From Balaenoptera acutorostrata (taxonomy: Eukaryota > Chordata > Mammalia > Artiodactyla > Balaenopteridae), in assembly GCF_949987535.1 (NCBI RefSeq), contig NC_080080.1, positions 57,758,668 to 57,822,667 of the forward strand: DNA of 64,000 bases, in the 5' to 3' direction. A model generated the notes under the pieces. It was not told the DNA's origin. It worked only from the letters and a program-made list of their open reading frames with translations, and searched no databases. The translations under genes were made by a program, and so were the position numbers. Shown here piece by piece: positions 35,575 to 46,560 of this stretch (positions within the stretch are counted from its first letter, which is position 1; every line of letters starts with the position of its first letter).

Positions 35575-37921
35575 GTAAGGAAATACATTGGCTGGGTTTA
35601 TAACTTTTTCTCTGGGGAAGAATGCTTTATGGCTGTTTTTCACTCTGGAAGCACTGGCCAGACATGAAATGCTGCTTTCTATATAGAGGCGATAAAAGTA
35701 ACATGTGTGAATCGTTTGTTTCTAGAAACATTCTAGATGGAAGTCACAACTAATGCTTCCTAAAAGTGAACTAATATGAAAAAGGGTATAAATGGAATTG
35801 TTATGTTGTACAGAAATGCCAAGATTTTATTTGATTGATAAACTTGAGTATCTTTGGTTTACTTGCCTCTCTGCCTCTTTTTCATTCATTCCTTTTGCAT
35901 ATAAAATAAGCAATAACTTGGAAATAAAACTGTATTTATTTCCTAGCATGCAATAATTTCCATTTGAAACTGAAAGCACTGTATTTCTCACCTTAATGTA
36001 ATTTTTTGAGTAATGTATGTTAACCAGTTATTTTATTGTTTTAAGGTCAATCCATTAAAATGTGTGGTTGTTTTATGGGAGAAAAAAAATCTTAATTTCA
36101 GAAAATATGTTCCTTAAAAGTCTTAAATATTTGTTTGATTTAAAATTATATGGGATGCCATAGAATTATTGATAATAGAGGCTTTCAGGTTTTTAGGTTC
36201 TGCTAACATTGCCTGTGTGTTCCCCAGATAATTACAAAAGTAAAGCAAAGGAGTAGAGAGGCTGTATTTCACTCAGGCAGCCAGGGCCATGCATGATCAA
36301 GTTGTATCCAGGGGTTGCAAATTGGGGAGAGATTTTTTTTCACAATATCTTTATTGGAGGTTATGATTGAATCCCTAAATCTCAAGACTTAACCTTCTTC
36401 TAAATCTTATAGTATATTTTTTGCTTGTCTATAACTACTGTTTTCCTTGTTTACAGACAAGAGGGAAATCAGGGACTTCAACATGAGTGAAACCTAGCTT
36501 TGTAGAATATCAACTGGTTGTAATTCAATAAACTAATTAATATGCACTGATACAGATATGTCCGTATTTGAGGCTATTTACTGATTTTTAGAAACATTTT
36601 ACACTTTTAGTATTTATATTTAAATTCTTATACCCTTGTGTTTTAAAATGATAAAGTATTGATGATAATGAAAGACAATAAGATACCTCCTGAAATTAGC
36701 TGCTGTAGTTGATTACCTTCAGTCAGCAGGTATTGTTTTCAACAGTCAAATGAGGACAGAATCAAGCCAGTGGAGAGAATGATTTTCATAAGCTTGGCCA
36801 GTCTGGAACCACACCAGATGTTGCATCCATTCACTCTGTTGACTCACTCCATGTGTTTGAGGTTATTATATTTTGAAACAGAGACAGGACTTGCTGAAGC
36901 AGCATATTATCTTCCCACTTGTTGCTACTTTCGGATGGGGAGCTAAATCAGAGCCTCGGTTTTGTACGATATTTGCCTCCCTGATCCCCACTATTCCTAA
37001 ATTTTGGTATCTATAAGTAGTCAAAAAAGTATCATAGATTTATGCACATGCATTAAAAAAAATCCGACACATCTATAACAGTCGTAAATTATAATTTGTG
37101 CAGCGACAGTAAGGTACTGCTTGCTGTCTACGTTAGGTTGTAAATTGTTCATCCCATAGCTGCCACACATCCCAAAAAATACACTCCTTTTTTTCTAAAA
37201 AGAGGAGTTTGCCACTTAAGTGATTGGAAATCAAAGTATTAATTTCTGAACTTACTAAAATAGTGATTTCTTAAACTTTGAAGTTTTCACAATTGATGCC
37301 TAAGCCCTCTTTAACATCTTCTATAGTTTATTGGGAACATCACCATTCTAAAACGTTATGCATGCAGGAAACATTTTGACTTTTGGAAAAATTAATCAAA
37401 ATCTTCATTTCATCGTGGAGTAATTTGGAAAAGCCAAGAAAACTAGACTTGGCAGCAAATGCCATGAAATGTGAATTTTGTACACCCAAACAGATTAATT
37501 TTTAATCGAGTAACTGTATAGTGGCCCCCCAAATCCTATTGTCTTTGACTATGGATTTGATCACTTTTGTTATCTAAGAAGGAAAGGTAGAGATTCCCAA
37601 GTGTTTCATGAACTGAGTAAAATGACAGTGGCTGCCCTCATGGTTGAGATGGCCAGTTATTTTGAGAGTGCAGTGACTTTTAAAATGTGTATGTCCCACA
37701 AGACTAAATCTTTGTACATATTCTTGTGGAAAATTAACAATGGGTCTCCTAAAGAGTTGTATCTGAAACCCGGAAGTGAAAATTTAAAGAACAGACTTAC
37801 ATCTAATTGTGCCTCAGGTGTTCTTTAAGTATTAGCCTGCTTTACTTATCTGCAGATGTTTAAATAAGACCTTTAAGAAACTCACTGGAGTCTTTCACCT
37901 TTTATGCACACGTGCACCCAC

Positions 37922-37963
<42 letters not shown>

Positions 37964-39411
37964 CTGCTCTTTCTTAAATAAAGATGTGAGAGAAAATTGT
38001 AAACTTGACATTTTTCTTTTCTCAACTATAGGAGTGGGCTTTACTACCAGGAAAATGGCTGGCATGGCCAAACCCAATCTGATCATCAGTGTGAATGGGG
38101 ATGTGATCACCATTAGATCAGAAAGTGCCTTTAAAAATACTGAGATTTCCTTCAAATTGAGCCAGGAATTTGAGGAAGTCACTGCAGATGACAGGAAAGT
38201 CAAGGTGAGGAATAAGGAATTGGAGCAGAGTAAACGCTGGTTTCTAAATGGCCGCTGCCTACAAGAAGCCATTTTGTAAAAGGAGGAAAACCATTCCACC
38301 ATAAGCCAAAGATCCCTGACTCCTAGATCTGAACTACGTTGCCTTCAATATTTAGCTGGTGAATTTTCTCCCTTTCTATAAAATTGTCCTTATTAGTTTA
38401 AAAAATGATTAACATAATTTATTTGTCATACCATATGTGTATATATGTATATAGTATTGGAAGTGAATTAAAATAACGTAACAGTGTTAGAGAATATAAA
38501 AGAGTGGGGAAAAAAAGGAAAAAATCACCTATGATTCTACTATCTCAACATAAATTTATTATCTATATTCTTTCACAGTATTTTTTCAAATGCATGTTTG
38601 TATAATATTCTGATCATAATATACATATAATTTTGTATGTTATTGTTTTTGGCACTCATTGTTTTCTTGTTGTAACATTTTCTTGTAATTTAAAATTACT
38701 AATTACCTCAAAATATTCCTGCAAATAAAAGTGTTCTATTTTTTAATTTTATTTTCCTCCATCATTATAATCACTTTTTTATTATGCCCGCAGAGCACCA
38801 TAACCTTAGATGAAGGTGCCCTGGTGCAGGTGCAGAAGTGGGATGGAAAATCAACCACCATAAAGAGAAAACGAGTGGACGATAAACTGGTGGTGGTGAG
38901 TATCTTCTAGCTACTTAATTCTAGATTCTACTGCTAGGTCATCCCATAATCATTATTCTACCTAGAGAAACAGATAATCGCCCTTGTAGAACAAAAGGTT
39001 AGTTTATTGGGATTACGGTTTCTCTCTGGCAATTATCCTTCATGCTTTTAAGCTCAGTGTAGGTATACTGTCCCCCAGGAAGCATTCCCTCATCCCTCTC
39101 AATATGAATCATATTGTATTGTGCATTTCTAATTATGTTTCTCACTCACCACATAGATTGTAGGATTCCTTGAGGGCAAGACTTGTATCTTCTTGATCTT
39201 TATATTTCCCTAGCTTATTACAATATCAGGTATATAATAAGAGCCCAGAGCAAATATCTTTTGATGAATATTGTTTCCTTCCCAACACTGAAGGAGACAA
39301 TAAACAAAATATAAGTGGTTTAGTCCCAGGGATTTAACCAATAATTTTTTTTGTGCCTAGGAATGTATCATGAACGCTGTCACTGCTACCAGAGTTTATG
39401 AGAAAGCATAA
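35502..39411 (+). CDS. FABP4: Fatty acid-binding protein 4, adipocyte (A-FABP, aP2), four coding exons
   Basis: Joined exons 35502-35574, 38032-38204, 38794-38895 and 39361-39411 give 399 nt, 132 residues plus stop, the normal FABP length. The protein opens [17 protein letters not shown], the FABP4 signature, and ends TRVYEKA. The family folds as a ten-stranded beta-barrel with a helix-turn-helix lid. It carries long-chain fatty acids in the cytosol of adipocytes and macrophages and delivers them to PPARG and to hormone-sensitive lipase. The carboxylate-binding triad is intact (R107, R127, Y129 counting Met; R106, R126, Y128 in the literature), as are R31/K32 of the conformational nuclear-localisation patch and C118. 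All three introns are GT-AG (GTAAGG, GTGAGG, GTGAGT donors). Substitutions relative to human FABP4 as I remember it include S68 for Gly, E89 for Gly and V110 for Glu. Chosen over other FABPs because of the MCDAF start and the MAGMAKPN segment. Confidence 0.96.
35575..38031 (+). other. FABP4: FABP4 intron 1
   Basis: 2457 bases, GT-AG. AT-rich, with a (CA)n tract near the 3' end and no other element recognised. Confidence 0.85.
37924..37961 (+). repeat. (CA)n microsatellite in FABP4 intron 1
   Basis: About 18 uninterrupted AC dinucleotides, 70 bases before exon 2. Confidence 0.95.
38032..38204 (+). CDS. FABP4: FABP4 coding exon 2
   Basis: 173 nt, residues 25-82. The acceptor is preceded by a pyrimidine-rich stretch ending in actatag, and the donor is AAG|GTGAGG. 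It carries the lid and portal region with R31, K32 and MAGMAKPN, and strands B to E. S68 stands where human FABP4 has Gly. Confidence 0.96.
38794..38895 (+). CDS. FABP4: FABP4 coding exon 3
   Basis: 102 nt, residues 83-116, phase 0 at both ends. The acceptor is tgcccgcag and the donor GTG|GTGAGT. It contains [13 protein letters not shown] with ligand-contacting R107. Residues 88-90 are D-E-G where the human protein has D-G-G. Confidence 0.96.
39135..39260 (+). repeat. L2-like tail in FABP4 intron 3
   Basis: ggattccttgagggcaagac followed by an L2-like tail. Confidence 0.55.
39361..39411 (+). CDS. FABP4: FABP4 coding exon 4
   Basis: 51 nt, residues 117-132 and TAA stop. The acceptor is ttgtgcctag. 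It encodes ECIMN and TRVYEKA, including C118 and the R127/Y129 pair that anchors the fatty-acid carboxylate. Confidence 0.96.
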   Translation, partial: ECIMNAVTATRVYEKA

Positions 39412-39560
39412 GCCAAAGGATATTGAGCTGGACTGAAGTTTGCATCAAACTCCATGACATTCTGTTGGGTGTGTTGTCCAAACATATATTATTTCCCACT
39501 AATTAGCAAGCAACTAATTTTCCTCCAGACTGATTTTATTCGATATGGTTGTGTTGGTTA

Positions 39561-39566
39561 AATAAA
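39561..39566 (+). promoter_or_regulatory. FABP4: FABP4 polyadenylation signal
   Basis: Canonical AATAAA 150 bases past the stop codon, followed by a T-rich stretch. This implies a short 3' UTR ending near 39585, as in other mammals. It is the first good signal after the TAA. Confidence 0.8.
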
Positions 39567-40255
39567 ACTTTTTAGATTTATAAGGCTATGTAATGATTTA
39601 TTCATTGTGCTAGATAATTTTTTACTCATAATTTAGTGAAGGAAATAGAAAATTGTATTATTGCTTTGTTTCCAGTACATGATTTTTAAAATAAAAATCC
39701 AAGATGAAAAAAATAATAGTGAATTTTCCATTGTCTTAGGTAGAAAATGATAAATATGTTCTATCACTGAATATGAAGTCCTTCTTTAGCATAACTACAG
39801 TCAAGTAATAATCTCTCAGAGACCTAAGGTAATTTTAAATGTAGTGAGATTGTCCACAGTCAGCTGGCCCAAGTGCTGTCATTTCACACATATCTGTCCT
39901 AGAGCCTTAAGACAGAGACAAGTGTAGTAGCAGTGCAGAGGGTAGAAAAAGACTTCTAAGCTATAAGTTTTAATCTGAAAAATTATTAGTAAAGCAAGCT
40001 ATCCCTGGAATCTCTCAAGAATTAAGTCCAAATAATCCCATAATATTTATTCCAGAAAAGAGGTGACAGGCTTGTAATGAATAATGATGCAAATGTTCCT
40101 GTAGTCATTTCCAAATTTTTCTTTTTTCTTACCAGTGGAGCTTTTTATTCAAATAAGATATTGACTATGTTCTGGAACTTTCCATTCAAATAAAATCTTC
40201 ATGGAGTTCCAATATATAAAACAAACAAAAATGATAATAAGGCCTCCCAGGTAGG

Positions 40256-40303
40256 GGTGTGTGTTCGTGTGTGTGTGTGTGGGTGTGTGGGTGTGGGTGT
40301 GTG
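40256..40303 (+). repeat. (GT)n-rich simple repeat
   Basis: Interrupted GT and GGGTGT units. The open frames across it are repeat artefacts. Confidence 0.9.
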
Positions 40304-40644
40304 AGATTTGTTTCTTCTGCACTTTGTGGAACTTCAAAGCACCTCTACAGATCATTGGAGTTCCATGTACATAGACTGAAATTTCCAAACCACGTACTTA
40401 CCTTTTATAGTAAGCCAAAATCTTTTAAAGTGTGTCCTGTAGTTGATATAATTCTGTTTGTGATGCTTCCTTTAAAAGTAAGTTTATTATTTTCTGAATA
40501 CCTACCGTATGTGTAAGTTCCTGATCACAATTATTTACTTATTTTTCAAAAACAGAGTTAGACTCTCACTTTGGCTTTACTCAAGACTTGGAGAATTCAA
40601 AAAGAGAAGATTTGTAGGAACTGATTAGGAAAATTCTTGGTAAA

Positions 40645-40835
40645 CCAATATTTATTAAGCACTTACTATGGTCCATGTACTTTGTATGTTCTATTTAATT
40701 TATTATCAAAATAATCCTATGATGAGGATTTGGTATTCCTGTTTACAGATGAGAAAACTAAGTTCAAAGTTTAAGTCTATAAAACTAAGTAGGGAATAGA
40801 CATAGGAATTTGATATTCAAGAGAGCGATCCTGGC
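40645..40835 (-). repeat. MIR
   Basis: atatttattaagcacttact, tgtttacagatgagaaaact in antisense MIR order. Confidence 0.8.
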
Positions 40836-41159
40836 TGGGATATAGATCTAGGAGCCATCAATATTCAAGTGGTAACTTAATTCATAAATGGTGATGAGAT
40901 CATTCAAGGAGAAAGGAAAGTTAGAAAGAAGAAAATAGTTGAAGATGTCCAAGTGAATGTCCCAGGCACCTCAACACATGTTCCACACTAAACTTTTACT
41001 TCTCCCTTCCATCCACTCCTAATAACTAAATTTATTCTACTATCCACATCTCAGTGATTATCAGGATGTATTATCTAACTGCCTATTCCACAAATCTTAA
41101 AATCATCCTCCAATATGCCTTCTTCCTCACTTTACATCATTTACGTTATTTAAAAAATC

Positions 41160-41920
41160 ATGTTGAGTCAAGGCCTTTGCTGATGCCAGTGACACCACCT
41201 ACCACAGGCCACACCCAAAGGCCAGTGTCGGAGCACAGCTTTGAAGGTTATAGAAAACTCCCAGGAGACAAAAGAAGGAATAAAGTATCCCAGGATCTGA
41301 AAAGAGAAGGCTTTGTATCTGCAGCCACAGCTCTGGGCATTTGGACATCCTCCTCCCTAACCTGCCATCGCGAGCACGAGCAGGGCAAGGAGGATGGGCT
41401 GCTGAATGGGGAGAAGCAGGGTTGCTGAAGGCACAGGAACTGGGTGACAAGAATGTCAGCAGCAAAGCAGTGAGGAAGGCATGATAGCTCCTGGACAGAA
41501 CATCCTACACAGACTGGGAGCGGGGATGTAACAGTGTGGTAGCCCTGGATTTCCACTTCGGGATGAACTGCTTTGGACTCAGAGGGAGTGCTGAGCAGGG
41601 GAAAGTGGGAGGTGCAGAGCAGTCTGAGCTTCTGTCTGGCAGGGACCCAAGAGCTTCATAGGGCAAATGAGTCGGGGGCAGGGTGAAGCACGGGCTAGTC
41701 CCAAGGTGCTCTCATGGATGGCTCCGACTCCCTGGAATGCTGCTATCACACTGCCTGTGCAGCCCTCTCACGCGGACAGGCCCTCCTGCTTGGCATTCTT
41801 CTGCAGGTCGTGTCAACCAGCCGTGTCGTAGATCGTGCAGCCTATGTTATAGCTCCGATCTGGGTTCTGCAACCCTTGCAATGTACGTTTGGAAGGAAAT
41901 GGAAAGTGTGCCTTCAAACT
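41160..41920. other. GC-richer block of unknown origin
   Basis: Noticeably richer in G+C than its surroundings, with broken open frames on both strands (41054-41428 +, 41248-41556 -, 41683-42003 +). No protein family recognised. It could be a decayed processed pseudogene or an internal piece of an LTR element. Confidence 0.4.
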
Positions 41921-41929
41921 GCATTTGCT

Positions 41930-42270
41930 TTTTTATTTTTAATGTTATTTTTATTGTAGTAAAAGTCATACAATATAAAACATACTATTTTAATCACATT
42001 TAACTGTACAGTTCAGTGACACTAAGTATATTCACATTGTCCTGCAACTCTCACCATCATCCGTCTCCCAAATTTTCCACCTTCCTAAACTGAAACTCTG
42101 TCCCCATTAAACACTAACTCCCCATTCCCCCTTCCCACCCCCTCACCGCACCCCCCTGCCCCTGGCATCTACCAATATACTTTCTGATTCTATGAGTTTG
42201 ACTACTCTAGGTACCTCGTATAAGTGGAATCAAACAGTATTTGTCGTCACCTACTGTATATTGGAATGAT
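41930..42270 (-). repeat. Old L1 (L1M type) 3' UTR
   Basis: agtaaaagtcatacaatata, aactgtacagttcagtgac and a C-rich stretch are antisense L1M tail text. Confidence 0.75.
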
Positions 42271-42279
42271 TTTTGAGCA

Positions 42280-42620
42280 GCTTGGATAAAACCCCAGAGG
42301 CCTGGAGCTACAGGAAAACTGGGTTAGCCCAGCTTTCACAAGGACTGTGTGGTCCTACTTTAGTTTCTGTTCCAAATGTGGGAACAAACTTGCTTCTTAA
42401 AACCCTTCAGATCACATGGGTTGTGTTGACTGGCATTGATGTCAAAGCCAAAGCCTTAAGCTAATTTGGGACTGACAGGACTCTGCTAACTCCTTATATA
42501 AATATGAGATCTGCTCTTTGGCCTTCCAGGTCAGGGTCTTGGGTGGGACACCTGTAGCCTTCGTTTGCCTCTGAATTTTCTGGAATAAAGTTGCTTTCTT
42601 CTCTCATTTCAAGGTCATAG
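42280..42620 (+). repeat. Possible LTR fragment
   Basis: A TATA-like ccttatataaatatgag (42492-42508) is followed 70-90 bases later by ggaataaag (42580-42588) and a T-rich stretch, as in an LTR U3-R-U5 layout. Both LTR boundaries are unseen. Confidence 0.3.
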
Positions 42621-42854
42621 GAGAGAGACCAATAACGAAGGTCATGTCTGGAAGCAATTTGGGTTGGGGGAGGGATGTCTTGAGGCTCGTCCAGACCTTT
42701 TCTCTTTGTCCAGACTGGGCAGTGGAGCCACTGCTGCCCACTAGAAGAACAATTGGCTTGCAAAGCATTTCAGACTCATTAAACAGGTAGATGATCAGAA
42801 TCTGAAATGACTATCGTTCACTAAGGAAATCTTTCAAGAGGGACTGTAGTACCA

Positions 42855-43640
42855 AGAGAGCTGAATGCCTGCCCCTGAGCGTCTAGTGAGGAGTAGAAGG
42901 AATCAAGGCCCCTGTGATTGTGTATGAGACCAGAAGCCACACCATGCTCCGCCATGACTGGCAACTGTCATTCATGTTCTTCAATTCCTGCAGCTCCTGC
43001 CACTAATTTTCAGCTGGAATTGAAATTGTCTCTGGGCACCTTGTCCAGCCTCACCACCCACCCACAGTGCAAACCAGCACTGAGCGACAAAAGAACAGAA
43101 GCCCCAGAGCACCTCCATAAAGACCAGATGGGGGTACTTCCCTGGTGGTGCAGTGGTTAAGAATCCACCTGCCAATTCAGGGGACATGGGTTCGAGCCCT
43201 GGTCCAGGAAGATCCCACATGCTGCAGAGCAACTAAGCCCATGTGCTGCAACTACTGAGCCTGCGCTCTAGAGCCTGTGAGCCACAACTGCTGAGCCCGC
43301 ATGCCACAAGTACTGAAGCCTGTGCACCTACAGCCTGTGCTCTGCAACAAGAGAAGCCACCGCAATGAGAAGCCCGCGCACCGCAATGAAGAGTAGCCCC
43401 CACTCGCCGCAACTAGAGAAAGACCGCACGCAGCAAAGAAGACCCAACACAGCCAAAAATAAAACATAAATAAATAAAATAAATTTAAAAAAAAAGATCA
43501 GATGGGGCATGCTTGCTGCTGCCATCCACAGAGTACCGACACCCTGTTTGGACTTTTACATGAGAAATAAACTTCCATTTTGTTCAAGCTGCTGTTGTTT
43601 GTTACCAACCTGAGTTACTGGACTCCTTAATCAATAGAAA
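42855..43640 (+). repeat. Possible ERVL-type LTR interrupted by a SINE
   Basis: The end acatgagaaataaacttcca with a following caagctgctgtt is typical of mammalian ERVL/MaLR-like LTR ends. The left half lies before the SINE at 43134. Tentative. Confidence 0.3.
43134..43494 (+). mobile_element. CHR-type SINE, longer form
   Basis: tRNA-like head (acttccctggtggtgcagtg) with an extended body. Target-site duplication agaccagatgggg / agatcagatgggg (43121-43133 and 43495-43507), 12 of 13 matching. More diverged than the other copies and perhaps CHR-1-like. Confidence 0.93.
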
Positions 43641-43907
43641 TTAATAAGAGGCCAGACGAGAAATTCAGGCCAGGCTTTACTGGGACTCATGACGCAGCAC
43701 GAGGGAATGAAAACAAGTAACAGATGCTCTTGCTGGCTCCCCGGGGTGGGGGCAGCCAGTTGGTCCTTTAAGTGGGGTGAGGGTAGGGATGGATCGGTGG
43801 GTCGGGCTGGAGCGCAGGGGTCATGTGCAGTACTCTGCTTTTGCTTCCAGCACCTCAGAAGTGGCAGTTGGCAAGTGAGGAGGAGGGTGGGAGAGGGTTG
43901 GATTGGG

Positions 43908-44120
43908 AGTTTGGGATTAGCAGATGCAAACTGGTATATGTAGAATGGAGAAACAGCAAGGTCCTACTGTATAGCACAGGGAACTATATTCAATATCCTG
44001 AGATAAGCCATAATGGAAAAGAATATATATATGTAACCTGAGTCACATTGCTGTACATAGCATTAATTAACACAACACTCTAATTCAACTGTACTTCTAT
44101 AAAAAATAAATTAAAAATAA
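43908..44120 (+). repeat. L1 3' UTR fragment
   Basis: ggtcctactgtatagcacag to a ttctataaaaaataaatt tail, sense L1 end. Confidence 0.85.
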
Positions 44121-44299
44121 ATTAAATTTAAAAAATCATGTTGATTGTATTAACTTAAAAAATTTTAATGCTTGCTTTTCTCATTCCCATCGCCAACAGC
44201 ACTATCATTTTTTTCCTTAATTACTAATAAATCTCCTTCTTTCACTCTCTGTCCTCTCCTCTCTTTTCCAAGCCCTGTAGACTTCATGAATGATAGTTA

Positions 44300-44640
44300 C
44301 ACAATGAAAATTTGACCTGGACACTTAATGATTAAAACCCTTACATGGCTCCCATTTCATCTGCAGAAGTTCCAATCTCCTTAGCATGGCATGTAAATGT
44401 GTCTCATGCTTGTCTTTTCTTATCTAACTTTCTAGTTTTATCATTGCTCTTGTTCTCTACACATTCTTTGCTTTAATCATACCAAAAATTTTTCATGCTC
44501 TTTCTTGCCTCTGATATTTTGTTTTTAGGTGTGTGTGAATTAGTCTGCTCCTTCCTGTCTAAAACTCTCCTCTCCCTTCTTTCTAAGCCTTCCCCATACC
44601 TTAAACGTGCCTCTGTGCTAATCCTTTAAAAAGTTGCTTT
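44300..44640 (+). repeat. L2-like relic
   Basis: acccttacatggctcccatt and ctccttagcatggcatgtaa match the L2 consensus. Confidence 0.6.
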
Positions 44641-45369
44641 AGGTGCCACTTCTATGTATGTGTATTTGTGAATTTACTTATTTTTCAAAATGTACTATTC
44701 AAGTTTAATTCTTATTTTTCTGTTGATGTGGAAGCATAGAGTAAGAGGATTCAGTCCAATGTAAATTTGCTGGATAAGTCAATTTCTTGTTTTCTATATT
44801 TTTACCATAAAACTAAGGCTGCAGAAACAAGACATATCTTCAATGTCAGTTCTCTGATTTATCCTCCCTGGGACCTCTTTGAGCTCACATAATTTTTCAC
44901 TGACATTGCTTCTATCAATCCACATGCAGAAGCATAGAGGAAATTCTACTCTTAAAGGAAGAGAGCCAGGATCAAACGGACACTTCTCAGAAAGAGATCT
45001 CAAAGACAAGGATTGTGTCATATTTGTAGCTGTGTCCCCAGACCCTGGCACAGTAAACAGGAGATTCAGAGCTCAATAAACAATTCTTGAATAAGTGAGT
45101 GAACGCTCTTCCCTGTGCTAGGTGTGGTCTGGAACACAGAAAGAGTAATGGCTCATGTTCATGCCCTCAATGTAGTAGAGAAATAGCATGAACATCATCA
45201 CATCACCTGGGAAAGTTGTTCTGATAGTTTCTCCTCCTCCCTCACCCCTCATTCCCCAAATCTAAGAAGAGTTAAACCCTTCCTCCCTTGACCACAGAAA
45301 AAGTGTGTGTGTTCTTACTATAACATGATATTACCACATTCTGATTTCTCATCTTTTCCATCACTAGGT

Positions 45370-45625
45370 TGACACAGCCTCAGGACACTTATGTATGTAT
45401 CTAGCATCTAGCACTGTGCCTACAAATATGGTAATCACTTGATAAATTTTAGTGGAATGAATAAAGACACAATATAGGGGAGGACATGAATTATATGATA
45501 AACTATGTGGTATAATCTATGGATTGGAAGGAAGCCAGGGGCAAGCAGAGTAGTCAGTATGTGCTGGAGTAGTCAGGAATGTTTTCAACATAGAGGATGT
45601 ATTTGAACTGGGTCATGAAAGAGAA
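45370..45625. repeat. L2/MIR-like fragments
   Basis: A tail-like tagcactgtgcctacaaata is followed by ttgaactgggtcatgaaag in the other orientation. Diverged. Confidence 0.45.
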
Positions 45626-46229
45626 CCATAAAATTAATTAATTGTTTATTAATAAATTTTACAGTGGAATGACTTGGCAAATGCCATCTTACCTAAGTAA
45701 TAAAAGTTAACATCATCATCAGTAATTGTGCAAATTAACATCATGTGTGTTCTGATATGACACAATGAGAAGAACACAGCATCATTGCTGGAGTATTCTT
45801 ACCAAAAATGTATAACCTCAAATAAATCATGAAGAAACATCACCTTACCCCAGCTGAGGATTATTCTATAAAGTAACCAGGCTATATGCTTCAAACATGT
45901 CAAAATCATGAAAGACAAGGAAGAGCTAAAGATATATTTCCATTTGAAGGAGATGAAAGAGACATGACAGTTGAATGCAATGCATGATCATGGACAGTTT
46001 CATGGACCAGAAAGAAAAAAGGAAAAATAAGTCTTTTTTTTCTTCTAGCAACAGGAAACAGTGTTGGGACAATTGCTATGGTGTGAGTGGAGTACGGATT
46101 TAATAATGATATTGTTATTGGTGTTGATTTCCTGATTTTGATGAATGTTCTGTGGTAACATAGGTAAGGTTTTTATTTGGGGAGTAGTGGGACAACATTT
46201 CTGCAACTTACTCCCAAGTTATTAAAAAA

Positions 46230-46230
<1 letters not shown>

Positions 46231-46273
<43 letters not shown>
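46231..46273 (+). repeat. (TA)n microsatellite
   Basis: A long uninterrupted TA run ending in tgtgtgtg. Confidence 0.95.
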
Positions 46274-46560
46274 AAAGGAGGGCAAACGTGTTAGAATGTT
46301 GACAATTAGAGAATCTGAGAAAGAGTTTATGGAAAATATTTGTGCTGTTCTTGCAAATTTTCTATAACTTTAAAATGATATAAAAATTAAAAGTAACCAT
46401 CCCCCCCACAGCTGAAACCAGAAATTATGAATGTTAACTACTATATCTATATGAAGATTGACAATTAAAATTTATTGATAAATAATAAGGAATGTAAAAG
46501 AGGTGGGGCATCAATTCATGTGAAATGAAAACCTTAATATACTTTATAAAAACTGTGATT

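Noticed and set aside
37986..38279. 97-residue frame across FABP4 exon 2
   Set aside because: Its start lies in intron 1 and its end in intron 2. The spliced exon is 38032-38204.
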